54,870 nt of DNA from Streptomyces sp. ISL-1 (GCF_018614585.1 NZ_JAGGOI010000066.1:1-54870), one strand, 5' to 3'. Counted from the first letter of the stretch, positions 32,664 to 41,413 are shown. The notes: a model not told the origin generated them from the sequence alone. Program-made: numbers and translations.

Positions 32664-34129
32664 CGGTGGAGTTCTTCGGAAGGAAAGGGCGGGCCAAGGA
32701 CCCGGAGGAGCCCGCCGCGTCCTCCGATCCTTCCGCGCCGGCGCCGGCGCCGTCCCCCGGGCCTCCCGCGCCGGGGGCACCGGGCGGGCAGCCTGACGGG
32801 CAGTACCAGCAGCCCCCTCGGCAGACGGGGGGCGGGTATGTGCAGCAGCAGTTTCTGGAGCCGGGGTACGCGCAGCCGCCGTACCAGGAGCCGGGTTACG
32901 CGAGGCCTCCACAACAGCCGTCCCAGCAGCAACCGCATCAGCCCCCGCATCAGCCGTCCCACCAGCCGCCACATCAGCCGTCCCACCAGCCGCCGCAGCA
33001 GCACCCGCCTCAGCCGCGGCATCAGCAGCCGGGGGAAGCCCCGCCGCGGCCGGAGCCTGGCCGGCAACGCCCGCCGCGGCACGCGCAACCACCGCAGCAG
33101 CCGGCGCAGCAACCACCTCAGCATCCACTGCAGCAGCCCCCGCCGCGGCACGCACAACCGCCTCAGCAACCACTGCAGCCACCCCCGCCGCGACCGCCCC
33201 GTCCGGCGCCGGGTTACGTCCAGGCCCCACCGCGGCAACAGCCGCCGCCCGGCCGATGGGACCGGATCGTCCTCGGGCGGGCCGCCGCCGTTCCGGAGCC
33301 CAAGCCGCCGCCCGCGGACCCGTACCGCCCCGACACGGTTTTCGACGGGTGGTCCACGCGCTACCTCACGGTCCGGCTCGCCTCCGTACGGGGTGACGAG
33401 CACAGGTGCAGCGGACGCCCGCGCCAGGACGACATCACGGTCGCCTGGCACGAGGCCACCGAGGCGGTCGTGTTCGCGGTGGCCGACGGAGTGTCCGCAG
33501 CCCCGCAGTCGCACATCGGCGCCGCCCTCGCCTGCCGTACCGCCGTGAACGACCTGCTCGGCCAGCTCGACGAGGAACGGAAGGAGCCCGACTGGACGCG
33601 CGTGGTGCAGGCCGCCGCCTACCAGCTGCTGATGCGGGTGGCCCGGGTAGGTGAGCCCTCCGAGGAGCATCGCAGGGAGGCCATCGCCACCCTGGCGACC
33701 ACCCTGGTGGCAGGCAGGGTCCTCCCACTGGCCGACGGAACACTCAGGGTCGACCTGGTCCAGGTCGGGGACACGGCGGCCTGGCAACTGGTCGAGGGGC
33801 TCTATCACCCCTTGCTGGGCGTGGAGAGCGACGACGAGATTTCGTCCTCCGCGGTGCTGGCGCTGCCGCGGCTGCCATCGGCGCTCCGTCCGAGGTCGTA
33901 CCAACTGCCGGCGGACGGGGTGCTCCTGGTGGGCACCGACGGATTCGGCGTGCCGCTGGGCGACGGCGCGGGCATGGTCGGCGAACTGATGGCCGCGGGG
34001 CTGTCGCATCCGCCGCGGGAGCCCCGCACGCTCGCCCATCTGCTGGACTTCTCCCGGGAGACGTTCGACGACGACCGCACCCTGCTGGCGGTCTGGCCGC
34101 GTCATCGCCTCACGGAAGGGATGCCATGA
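32660..34129 (+). CDS. PP2C-type Ser/Thr phosphatase with Gln/Pro/His-rich N-terminus
   Basis: Residues about 15-200 are low-complexity, dominated by Gln, Pro and His (PPHQPSHQ-type repeats encoded by 24-bp DNA repeats). The PP2C domain follows: AVADGVSAAPQSHIGA with Asp276, LVQVGDTAAWQL, VLLVGTDGFGVPLGDG, and the terminal FDDDRTLLAV, which supplies the last metal-binding Asp. It lacks the common DGMGGH form but keeps the acidic residues, so activity is plausible. It is expected to oppose the downstream kinase. Both ends overlap neighbours by 4 bp. Confidence 0.88.
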   Translation: MTVEFFGRKGRAKDPEEPAASSDPSAPAPAPSPGPPAPGAPGGQPDGQYQQPPRQTGGGYVQQQFLEPGYAQPPYQEPGYARPPQQPSQQQPHQPPHQPSHQPPHQPSHQPPQQHPPQPRHQQPGEAPPRPEPGRQRPPRHAQPPQQPAQQPPQHPLQQPPPRHAQPPQQPLQPPPPRPPRPAPGYVQAPPRQQPPPGRWDRIVLGRAAAVPEPKPPPADPYRPDTVFDGWSTRYLTVRLASVRGDEHRCSGRPRQDDITVAWHEATEAVVFAVADGVSAAPQSHIGAALACRTAVNDLLGQLDEERKEPDWTRVVQAAAYQLLMRVARVGEPSEEHRREAIATLATTLVAGRVLPLADGTLRVDLVQVGDTAAWQLVEGLYHPLLGVESDDEISSSAVLALPRLPSALRPRSYQLPADGVLLVGTDGFGVPLGDGAGMVGELMAAGLSHPPREPRTLAHLLDFSRETFDDDRTLLAVWPRHRLTEGMP

Positions 34130-35799
34130 GCGGCCCCGCCGCCGGGGTCCAACTGGCGTCCCTCGTCAGGGGAGCCCAGCTCGGCAAGGGCGGCCAGGGC
34201 ACCGTCTGGGCCGTTCAGAAGCGGCTGATCAACGGTGAATGGCCGGTCGTGTACAAGGAGTACGACGGCAAGAGCAGGAGCGAGCTGAGGGCCGACGTAC
34301 TGGAGCGGATGGTTGCTTTTCTGCCGCGCCAGGCGGACGGGACGGCCCGCTGGCTGGGTGAGCACACGGCGTGGCCCGCCGCGTTGGTGAGACAGGGGAA
34401 CGATGTACACGGATTCCTGATGAGGCAGATCCCGGAGCATTACTTCCGGGTGCTGACGACCTCACCGGAGAGGAGGACGTCGGGCTTCGAGTTTCTGCTG
34501 AACAAAGACGCCTACTTGCGAAAGGTCGTCGGGATCTCGTTCACGCCCCGGCAGCGCTTCCAGCTGCTGCTGGATCTGGCGGGCAAGCTGGACCGGCTGC
34601 ACGGGCTCGGTGTGGTCGTGGGGGACCTGTCGCCGAAGAACCTGCTGTTCTCGTTGCAGGGCTCACCCAGTTGCTTCCTGATCGACTGCGACGCGATGGT
34701 GCTGGGCGGCCAGTGGGCGCTCAAGCCGGTGCAGACCCCGGGCTGGAGCCTGCCCGGGGCCGAGGAGCCGACGACCCGGGCAGGCGATGTCTACAAGTTC
34801 GGTCTGCTCGCCGCCCGGCTGTTCATCGGCGATCAGGTTGGATCGGACGTGAACATCCTGCGGTCGGCCGACCGCGCGGTGGGGCAGCTGGCGGAGCGCA
34901 GTCTGGCCGCTGTGCCCGGGCAGCGGCCCGCGCTCGCCGACTGGCTCGGTCCGCTGCGCAGCGCCGTCAGCACGGCTCCCGCCACGCTGGCGCGGCCGGC
35001 GCCCGCCACCCCGACGCCGACGGTGGTGAACAGCCCGGCATGGACGCCGCCGCCCCGGCGGACCGTGCCAACGGCGCAGACAGCGAACGCGGTTACGGCA
35101 ACGGCGGGGACGCCCGCGCAGACCCCGGCCCCGGCCCGGACACCGAACCCGGCCCGGACCCCGGCCCCGGCACGCTCGGGTGCCGTGCCGCCGCGCCGTC
35201 CTCCCGCCGCGCGCCCCAAGAAGAGCTACGGCTGGGTCTTCGTCCTGGTGGCGCTTCTCGTCATCGGCGTCGCACTGGGCAGCAAGCTGCTCGACAACGC
35301 TCGTGGGGAAGACGGGTCCGAGGATCCCGGGTCCGGAGCCACTCAGACGCGTGAGGAACAGGCGCAGACTCTGGAGAGCCTGCTGACGGAGAACGACGGC
35401 AACCGAGGCAGCGTCTCGGAGTCCGTGGTGAGAGTGATGGGATGTCCCGGGGGCAGTGAACTCGAAGCGGCCAAAGGGGTGTTCGACGATGCGGCCGGCA
35501 ACCGCGACCGGCTGGTCGGCGCCTTGGAGGAGGCAGGCCTCGACCAGTTGCCGGACGGGCTGACCGCGGATCTGCTGGCCGGCTGGAAGAGTTCGGCCGA
35601 GGCGGACAGGGCCTATTCCAGACTGGCCACCGACATGGCCGACGGATGCACGACGAGCCGGGTGACGTCCGCGGACGCCTGGGCGGACGCGGACCGCGCC
35701 AACGTACAAGCGACGCGCGCGAAGAAGGACTTCGTGGCTGCGTGGAACCCGCTGGCCGAGGAGTACGGGCTGCGGACCCTGTCCTGGGACGAGGTGTGA
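34126..35799 (+). CDS. Transmembrane Ser/Thr protein kinase (YegI-like, TerY-P triad)
   Basis: The 557-residue protein has an N-terminal kinase domain: glycine loop LGKGGQGTVW (19-28), Lys44 in VVYKEY, catalytic loop VVGDLSPKNLLF with Asp167, Lys171 and Asn172, and IDCDA (Asp187) replacing DFG. HRD is changed to VGD as in the atypical TerY-linked kinases. An Ala/Pro/Thr-rich linker leads to one membrane helix (about 369-389) and an extracytoplasmic domain of about 165 residues with two cysteines and long helices, which could sense an outside signal. It closes the six-gene operon and converges with the Crp-like gene. Confidence 0.9.
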   Translation: MSGPAAGVQLASLVRGAQLGKGGQGTVWAVQKRLINGEWPVVYKEYDGKSRSELRADVLERMVAFLPRQADGTARWLGEHTAWPAALVRQGNDVHGFLMRQIPEHYFRVLTTSPERRTSGFEFLLNKDAYLRKVVGISFTPRQRFQLLLDLAGKLDRLHGLGVVVGDLSPKNLLFSLQGSPSCFLIDCDAMVLGGQWALKPVQTPGWSLPGAEEPTTRAGDVYKFGLLAARLFIGDQVGSDVNILRSADRAVGQLAERSLAAVPGQRPALADWLGPLRSAVSTAPATLARPAPATPTPTVVNSPAWTPPPRRTVPTAQTANAVTATAGTPAQTPAPARTPNPARTPAPARSGAVPPRRPPAARPKKSYGWVFVLVALLVIGVALGSKLLDNARGEDGSEDPGSGATQTREEQAQTLESLLTENDGNRGSVSESVVRVMGCPGGSELEAAKGVFDDAAGNRDRLVGALEEAGLDQLPDGLTADLLAGWKSSAEADRAYSRLATDMADGCTTSRVTSADAWADADRANVQATRAKKDFVAAWNPLAEEYGLRTLSWDEV

Positions 35800-35810
35800 C
35801 CGTGCCCGGG

Positions 35811-36515
35811 TCAGGGCCCTTCGCCGCATTCCCGCTTCAGCGCGTCGGGGTTCTCGACGACCAGCCGGTTGCGCCCGGTCGTCACCCAGCCGTTGCCGCG
35901 CCACTGCTCGAGGATGCGGCTGACCGTACGGCGGGAGCCAAGCACAAGTCCGGCGATGTCGTCCTGCGAGAGCGGCAGGGCGATCAGCAGAGCGCCGGAG
36001 TCGCCGCGTCTGCCGTATCTCTCGCCCAGCTCCAGCAGGAGTGCGGCGAGGCGGGCCTGGATCGCCTCGCCGCCGGTCGAGGTGCGCTGGCTGTCGGCGT
36101 CCCGCAGTCGCGCCGACAGCACTTGCTGCATCGCGGCGGCGATGGCCGAGTGGTGGCGCGCCGCGTCCCTGAAGGCGCTCGCGGGCATGACCAGCGCTTC
36201 CACAGTGGTCAGGGCGGTGAGGGTGGCGGAGCGCGGTCCGCCGTCCAACCCGGCCTGCTCGCCCAGCAGATCACCCGCGTTCCGTATGGCGAGTACGGCT
36301 TGATAGCCGTCGGCGGAAAGCGCGGTGACCTTCACGCAACCCCGTCTGACCACGAGCAGATGGTCGGTGAGGTCGTTCTCCTGGAGGAGGTTGTCCTTGG
36401 CCGCGAACGTCTCGAGATCGCCGATGCGGCGGAGGGCGAGCCGGGCGGCATCGTCGAGCAGGCTCCAGAACGGAACCCGGTTCGACCGGTACCGGTCGGT
36501 GTGCCGCGCGGTCAT
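35811..36515 (-). CDS. Crp/Fnr family transcriptional regulator
   Basis: The 234-residue protein has an N-terminal cyclic-nucleotide-binding beta-barrel and a C-terminal winged helix (LSQDDIAGLVLGSRRTVSRIL, about 182-202). The phosphate-binding cassette reads GDLLGEQAGLDGGPRSATL and keeps Glu86, Arg95 and Ser96, the residues that hold the cyclic phosphate and ribose in E. coli CRP; a cyclic nucleotide ligand is therefore likely. No Fe-S cysteine cluster is seen. ATG 36515 has a GAGGAG site. It lies 17 bp after the PycTM-like gene, in one operon with it. Confidence 0.92.
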   Translation of the reverse strand: MTARHTDRYRSNRVPFWSLLDDAARLALRRIGDLETFAAKDNLLQENDLTDHLLVVRRGCVKVTALSADGYQAVLAIRNAGDLLGEQAGLDGGPRSATLTALTTVEALVMPASAFRDAARHHSAIAAAMQQVLSARLRDADSQRTSTGGEAIQARLAALLLELGERYGRRGDSGALLIALPLSQDDIAGLVLGSRRTVSRILEQWRGNGWVTTGRNRLVVENPDALKRECGEGP

Positions 36516-36532
36516 GGACGCTCCTCGAGGTA

Positions 36533-37048
36533 TCAGCCGAACGCGCCGACCACGGCGATCAGGACACCGCCCGCCAGAGCGCAGCCGAGCGACTGCCGGA
36601 CCCGGCGGTGCTTGGTCCACAGGATTTCGCTCATGGTCACCAGTTGACCCGTCAGGGCCGGGAGGGGGTCGTGCCGGCCGAGCTGGTCGGCGAGCTGCTC
36701 CGGAGTCCAGTGACGCAGATGTCCGTAGAAGATGAACTGCCCCTGCGCGGGTGCCGACCGGCCCTGGTGGCCATGGCGCGGCAGCACGGCGAGGACCGCG
36801 AGCGCGGCGGACAACCCCAGGAGGAGCACGCCCAGCCACAGACCGATTTGAGCGACCAGTCCGGACATCTCGCTCAGCCTGCGGCCGGAGCCCGACATGG
36901 CGGCCACACCCGCCAGCGCGGCAGACTCCATGGCGAGGGCGAAGGACGCCTTGGCGTCGATGGTGCGGGTCCATTCGCCGAGCGTGGAGTGAATCTGCCA
37001 GGCGGTCCTGACGGCTTCGTCCCGCGACACCGGTTCCCCCTGTGGCAC
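36533..37048 (-). CDS. Pycsar effector family (PycTM / DUF5706-like) membrane protein
   Basis: The 171-residue protein matches the PycTM pattern: an N-terminal helix ending in EWTRTIDAKASFALAMESAAL, two central hydrophobic helices (about 63-90), FIFYGHLRHWTPEQLADQL, then GQLVTMSEILWTKHRRVRQSL and a last helix (154-170). PycTM proteins are membrane effectors that disrupt the membrane when cyclic pyrimidine nucleotides made by a PycC cyclase appear during phage infection. GTG 37048 has a GGAGGAAG site. It is cotranscribed with a Crp-like regulator and lies 9 kb from a cyclase gene on the opposite strand. Confidence 0.82.
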   Translation of the reverse strand: MPQGEPVSRDEAVRTAWQIHSTLGEWTRTIDAKASFALAMESAALAGVAAMSGSGRRLSEMSGLVAQIGLWLGVLLLGLSAALAVLAVLPRHGHQGRSAPAQGQFIFYGHLRHWTPEQLADQLGRHDPLPALTGQLVTMSEILWTKHRRVRQSLGCALAGGVLIAVVGAFG

Positions 37049-37166
37049 GCGGCTTCCTCCACATCCTGGCTGTCGTCGTGGTCCATCGCACCATAGCCAG
37101 GGTTGCCCGCGCCGGTCATGAACTCCCGCTGCAGTACTGCACTTTGATCAGAACTGATCAAAGCGA

Positions 37167-37841
37167 TCAGTGGGGGCGCGCCTCGGTAGGGCCGGACTCG
37201 GGCAGCTGGTGCAGGTGCCGGTCCATCGCCATCGAAAGCTCCGCGTCCACCACGCTCTTCGCCAGCGGCCGCAGTCTGTCCACCTCGTCCTTCGGGGCGT
37301 GAGCGCGCAGGATTCCGACGAAGAGTTCCGCCAGCGCGTCCGCGTGGTCGCGGACCCGGCGGCCCGCGTCCAGGACGGTCGCCAGTGGGACGCCCTCGCG
37401 GACCAGGGCGGATGAGACGTCGAGCAGGCGGCGGCTGATGTGGACGATCTCGTCGCCGTCGGTGGCCAGGTAGCCGAGGTCCAGCGCGACCGCAAGGTTC
37501 TCCGGGGTGACCTCGCCCTCGAAGTAGTCGGCGAGTTCCTGGGGGGTGAGGCGGACCGGCTCCTCCTCGGTGGGGGCGCCGAGGCCAAGGACGTCACCGA
37601 CGTCGCGGCCGCTCTCGAATGCGGTGGCGAGATCGGCGATGCCGTTGAGGGTGTGGCCGCGCTCCAGGAGAGCGGCGATGGTACGGAGCCGGGCCAGGTG
37701 GTGCTCGTCGTACCAGGCGATACGGCCCTCGCGGCGCGGCGGCGGGATCAGCCCGCGCTCCCGGTAGAAGCGCAGAGTGCGCACCGTGATGCCGGCCTCT
37801 TCGGCCAGCTCCTCCATGCGGTACTCACGTCCGTCTGCCAC
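37167..37841 (-). CDS. MerR family transcriptional regulator
   Basis: The 224-residue protein has the MerR winged helix at its N-terminus: YRMEELAEEAGITVRTLRFY, RERGLIPPPRREGRIAWYDEHH and LRTIAALLERGHTLNGIADL. The C-terminal 130 residues carry no metal-binding cysteines and probably bind an organic ligand. GTG 37841 is the start. It diverges from the Baeyer-Villiger monooxygenase cassette across 143 bp, and probably controls it. No classical MerR promoter with a 19-bp spacer was picked out with confidence in the gap. Confidence 0.9.
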   Translation of the reverse strand: MADGREYRMEELAEEAGITVRTLRFYRERGLIPPPRREGRIAWYDEHHLARLRTIAALLERGHTLNGIADLATAFESGRDVGDVLGLGAPTEEEPVRLTPQELADYFEGEVTPENLAVALDLGYLATDGDEIVHISRRLLDVSSALVREGVPLATVLDAGRRVRDHADALAELFVGILRAHAPKDEVDRLRPLAKSVVDAELSMAMDRHLHQLPESGPTEARPH

Positions 37842-37984
37842 AGGGGAAGCCTATGTTGTACCGCCGGTAACTTGTCAGGTCCTGCCCCTACCGCTCAGTA
37901 TCCCACTGCTCTACTCTCCCCATCATGCCAGTGATTGCTGGCATGGTCCGGCAGGGTGATGACGTTCCAGCGGGAGGCGGCGGC

Positions 37985-39553
37985 ATGGGCCAGCAGCACG
38001 AGCACGTACGGGTGGCGGTGATCGGATCCGGATTCGGCGGCCTGGGGGCCGCGGTCCGGCTGCGCCGCGAGGGGATCACCGACTTCGTCGTCCTGGAACG
38101 GGCGGACTCGGTCGGCGGGACCTGGCGGGACAACAGCTATCCGGGGTGCGCGTGCGACGTGCCCTCGCACCTCTACTCGTTCTCCTTCGCGCCCAACCCC
38201 GACTGGCCGCGCACCTTCTCCGGGCAGGAACACATCCGCTCGTATCTGGAGCATGTCGCGGACACCTTCGGGCTGCGCCCCCACATCCGCCTCAGCCATG
38301 AAGTGCTGATGATGCGCTGGGTGGGCGACGAGCTGCACTGGGAGATCGAGACCTCGCAGGGCACGATCACCGCCGACGTCGTCGTCTCGGCGACCGGTCC
38401 GCTGTCCGACCCGAAGATGCCGGACATCGACGGCCTTGCCGGCTTCCCCGGGAAGGTCTTCCACTCCTCCCGCTGGGACCACGACTACGACCTGCGCGGC
38501 AAGCGCGTCGCGATGATCGGGACCGGCGCGTCGGCGATCCAGATCGTGCCGTCGATCCAGCCGGAGGTCGGGCAGCTGACGCTCTTCCAGCGGACCCCGC
38601 CGTGGGTGATGCCGCGGATGGACCGCACGATCAGCGAGGCCGAGCGCTGGCTGCACCGGCAGCTGCCGTTCACCGGGGCGGCGCGGCGCGGACTGCTGTG
38701 GGGGATAAGGGAGTTGCAGGTCAGCGCGTTCACCAAACGGCCCAAGCAGCTGGGACTCGTCGAATCGCTCGCCAAGGCCAATATGGCCAAGGCCATCAAG
38801 GACCCGGCTCTGCGGGCCAAGCTGACGCCCTCGTACCGCATCGGCTGCAAGCGGATCCTGCTGTCGAGCGAGTACTACCCGGCGCTCGCCGAGCCCAATG
38901 TGGATGTGGTGGCCTCGGGGCTTGTGGAGGTGCGCGGTTCGACGGTCGTCGCTGCCGACGGCACGCAAGCCGAGGTCGACGCGATCATCTTCGGCACCGG
39001 TTTCCATGTGACCGACCTGCCGATCGCCGAGCGGGTGGTCGGAGCCGACGGGATCACGCTCGCGGAGGCATGGAAGGACGGGATGGAGTCGCTGCGCGGC
39101 GCCACCGCGGCCGGCTTCCCCAACTGGATGACGATCATCGGCCCCAACACGGGCCTCGGGAACTCCTCGATGATCCTGATGATCGAGTCGCAGCTGAACT
39201 ACATGGCCGACTACATGCGGCAGTTGAACGTGCTGGGGGGCCGTGCCGCGCTCGCCGCCCGGCCGTCCGCCGTGGGGGCCTGGAACCGGCTGGTACAGGA
39301 GCGGATGAAGCGGACGGTATGGGACACCGGCGGCTGCACCAGCTGGTACATGGACGCCAATGGCCGTAACACCACCATCTGGCCGGGGACGACAGGTGAG
39401 TTCCGCAGGGCGACGCGTGAGGTGAACCTCGCCGAGTACGAGGTCGTACGGGTACCTGCGACGGACGCGTCGGCGCAGTCCGCTGCCGAGCCCGCGCAAG
39501 TCGCCGCCGAGACCGCGAAGACCGCTGCCGAGACCACGGAGGCCGTGCGATGA
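37985..39553 (+). CDS. Flavin-containing monooxygenase, Baeyer-Villiger type
   Basis: The enzyme inserts oxygen next to a ketone with FAD and NADPH. In 522 residues there are two Rossmann motifs, GSGFGG (14-19) and GTGASA (179-184), and the type I BVMO fingerprint FPGKVFHSSRWD (154-165; FxGxxxHxxxW[P/D]). The C-terminal 45 residues are Ala/Thr/Glu-rich and likely disordered. ATG 37985 follows GGGAGG; longer in-frame starts exist at 37925 and 37943. The stop overlaps the next start. The following hydrolase and SDR fit a ketone-to-ester degradation route. Confidence 0.92.
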   Translation: MGQQHEHVRVAVIGSGFGGLGAAVRLRREGITDFVVLERADSVGGTWRDNSYPGCACDVPSHLYSFSFAPNPDWPRTFSGQEHIRSYLEHVADTFGLRPHIRLSHEVLMMRWVGDELHWEIETSQGTITADVVVSATGPLSDPKMPDIDGLAGFPGKVFHSSRWDHDYDLRGKRVAMIGTGASAIQIVPSIQPEVGQLTLFQRTPPWVMPRMDRTISEAERWLHRQLPFTGAARRGLLWGIRELQVSAFTKRPKQLGLVESLAKANMAKAIKDPALRAKLTPSYRIGCKRILLSSEYYPALAEPNVDVVASGLVEVRGSTVVAADGTQAEVDAIIFGTGFHVTDLPIAERVVGADGITLAEAWKDGMESLRGATAAGFPNWMTIIGPNTGLGNSSMILMIESQLNYMADYMRQLNVLGGRAALAARPSAVGAWNRLVQERMKRTVWDTGGCTSWYMDANGRNTTIWPGTTGEFRRATREVNLAEYEVVRVPATDASAQSAAEPAQVAAETAKTAAETTEAVR

Positions 39554-40428
39554 GCCGGACGAGCCGGACCCTGACCGCCGTCTCCGCCGACGGGTCGCCG
39601 ATCCATGTCGAGGTGTACGGTCCGGAGGGCGCGCCCGCCGTCGTGCTCGCCCACGGCTGGACCTGTTCCACACTCTTTTGGGCCGCGCAGATAAGGGAGT
39701 TGGCAGGGGACCACCGGGTCGTGGTCTACGACCAGCGCGGCCACGGCCGTACCGCGTTCGCCGCGGTCGGTACGGACGTCCTCGCCGACGACCTGGAAGC
39801 GGTGCTCGGCGCCGTACTGGCTCCGGGCGAGAAGGCCCTGCTCGCCGGGCATTCCATGGGAGGGATGACCGTGATGGCCGCCGCCGGCCGGCCGGCCTTC
39901 GCGGAGCACGCGGCCGCGGTACTGCTGTGCAGTACGGGCAGTTCGCGGCTGGTCGACGAGTCGCTGCTGCTGCCGATGCGCGCCGGGCGGCTGCGGACCC
40001 GGATCACTCGGATGGTTCTCGGGGCGCGGGCCCCGCTCGGACCCGTGACGCGCGTCTCCAAGCGGATCCTCAAGTACGCGACGATGGGCCCCGATTCGAC
40101 GCCGGAACGGGTGGCGGAGTGCGCCCGTATCGTGCACGCCTGCCCGCGGCCGTCCCGGGTGGCCTGGGCCCGGGTGCTCGCGGAGCTCGATCTCGACGCG
40201 GGCGTACGGGAGTTGCGGGTGCCCACGATTGTGGTGGCGGGCACGGCGGACCGGCTCACACCGGTGGTGCACGCGCGGCGGCTGGCCGTAGAGCTGCCCG
40301 ACTGCCGTGAGCTGGTGGAACTGGCCGGGATCGGGCACATGACGCCGGTGGAGGCCCCCGAGGCCGTCACCGCGAAGATCCGTGAACTGGTCGCCGCGTT
40401 CGTGAACAAGAAGGAGGAGGCCGCATGA
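39550..40428 (+). CDS. Alpha/beta hydrolase
   Basis: The 292-residue enzyme has the alpha/beta hydrolase pattern: oxyanion region LAHGWTCSTLFW, nucleophile elbow GHSMGGMT, an acid in GTADRLTP and the catalytic His in GIGHMTPVE. Coupled by ATGA overlaps to a Baeyer-Villiger monooxygenase upstream and an SDR downstream, it most likely cleaves the ester or lactone the monooxygenase makes. The cap region is small. The natural substrate is unknown. Confidence 0.92.
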   Translation: MSRTSRTLTAVSADGSPIHVEVYGPEGAPAVVLAHGWTCSTLFWAAQIRELAGDHRVVVYDQRGHGRTAFAAVGTDVLADDLEAVLGAVLAPGEKALLAGHSMGGMTVMAAAGRPAFAEHAAAVLLCSTGSSRLVDESLLLPMRAGRLRTRITRMVLGARAPLGPVTRVSKRILKYATMGPDSTPERVAECARIVHACPRPSRVAWARVLAELDLDAGVRELRVPTIVVAGTADRLTPVVHARRLAVELPDCRELVELAGIGHMTPVEAPEAVTAKIRELVAAFVNKKEEAA

Positions 40429-41315
40429 GCAGGACGAGCCTGGAGGGACAGGTCGCGGTCGTCACCGGCGCGGCGCGGGGCGTGGGCGAGCTGCTCGCCC
40501 GCAAGCTGTCGGCGCGCGGCGCGAGGGTGGCGCTGGTGGGCCTCGAGCCGGACGAGCTGAAGCAGGTCTCGGGCAGGCTGCGCACCGAGAGTGACTGGTG
40601 GCATGCGGATGTGACCGACCACGAGGCGATGGCGCGGGTCGCGCAGGAGGTCAAGGAGCGCTTCGGCAAGGTCGACATCGTGGTCGCGAACGCGGGTGTG
40701 GCGTCGGGAGGTCCCTTCGTGGACTCGGATCCGGTCGCGTGGCGGCGGGTGATCGAGGTCAATCTGATCGGGAGCGCGGTCACGGGCCGGGCGTTCCTGC
40801 CGGTGCTGATGGAGAGCCGGGGGTACTTCCTGCAGATCGCGTCACTGGCCGCGATCACGCCGGCGCCGATGATGACGGCCTACTGCGCGTCGAAGTCGGG
40901 CGTCGAGGCATTCGCCCACAGCCTGCGGGCGGAGGTCGGGTACAAGGGCGTGCGAGTGGGTGTCGCCTATCTGTCCTGGACGGATACGGACATGGTGCGC
41001 GGGGCCGACCAGGACGAGGTGATGCGGGAGCTGCGGCAGCGGCTGCCCTGGCCCTCGAACCGCACGTATCCGCTGGGCCCGGCGGTGGACCGGATCGTGG
41101 CCGGGATCGAACGACGGTCCGCGCATGTGTACGCGCAGTGGTGGCTGCGCGGGATGCAGTCGGTGCGGGGCTGTCTGCCGGGGCTCATCGGGATGGCCGG
41201 CCAGCGGGAGATGCGGCGTTTCGAGCCGCGGCTGCGGGGGGTCGGAAAGGGGCTCGTGGGGGCCGGCGGGGCGGCGGACGAGGCGGCGCGGGAGGCGGGT
41301 ACGCGGCGTCCGTGA
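40425..41315 (+). CDS. SDR family oxidoreductase
   Basis: The 296-residue short-chain dehydrogenase/reductase has the cofactor motif TGAARGVGE, the NAG motif VANAGVASGG, and the catalytic Ser (QIASLAAIT) and YCASKSG (Tyr-x-x-x-Lys). The extended C-terminus (about 230-296) is Arg/Gly-rich. It is the third gene of the coupled cassette and may oxidise an alcohol to the ketone used by the monooxygenase. ATG 40425 overlaps the hydrolase stop. Confidence 0.92.
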   Translation: MSRTSLEGQVAVVTGAARGVGELLARKLSARGARVALVGLEPDELKQVSGRLRTESDWWHADVTDHEAMARVAQEVKERFGKVDIVVANAGVASGGPFVDSDPVAWRRVIEVNLIGSAVTGRAFLPVLMESRGYFLQIASLAAITPAPMMTAYCASKSGVEAFAHSLRAEVGYKGVRVGVAYLSWTDTDMVRGADQDEVMRELRQRLPWPSNRTYPLGPAVDRIVAGIERRSAHVYAQWWLRGMQSVRGCLPGLIGMAGQREMRRFEPRLRGVGKGLVGAGGAADEAAREAGTRRP

Positions 41316-41413
41316 TCGAAATGCGAGGCATGTCCGTGCGTGCCACGCTGGTGTGGAGGCGCAGGGGGCGCGATGGCTCCCGCCCTTCTCACACCTTCTA
41401 GGAGTGAACGTTC

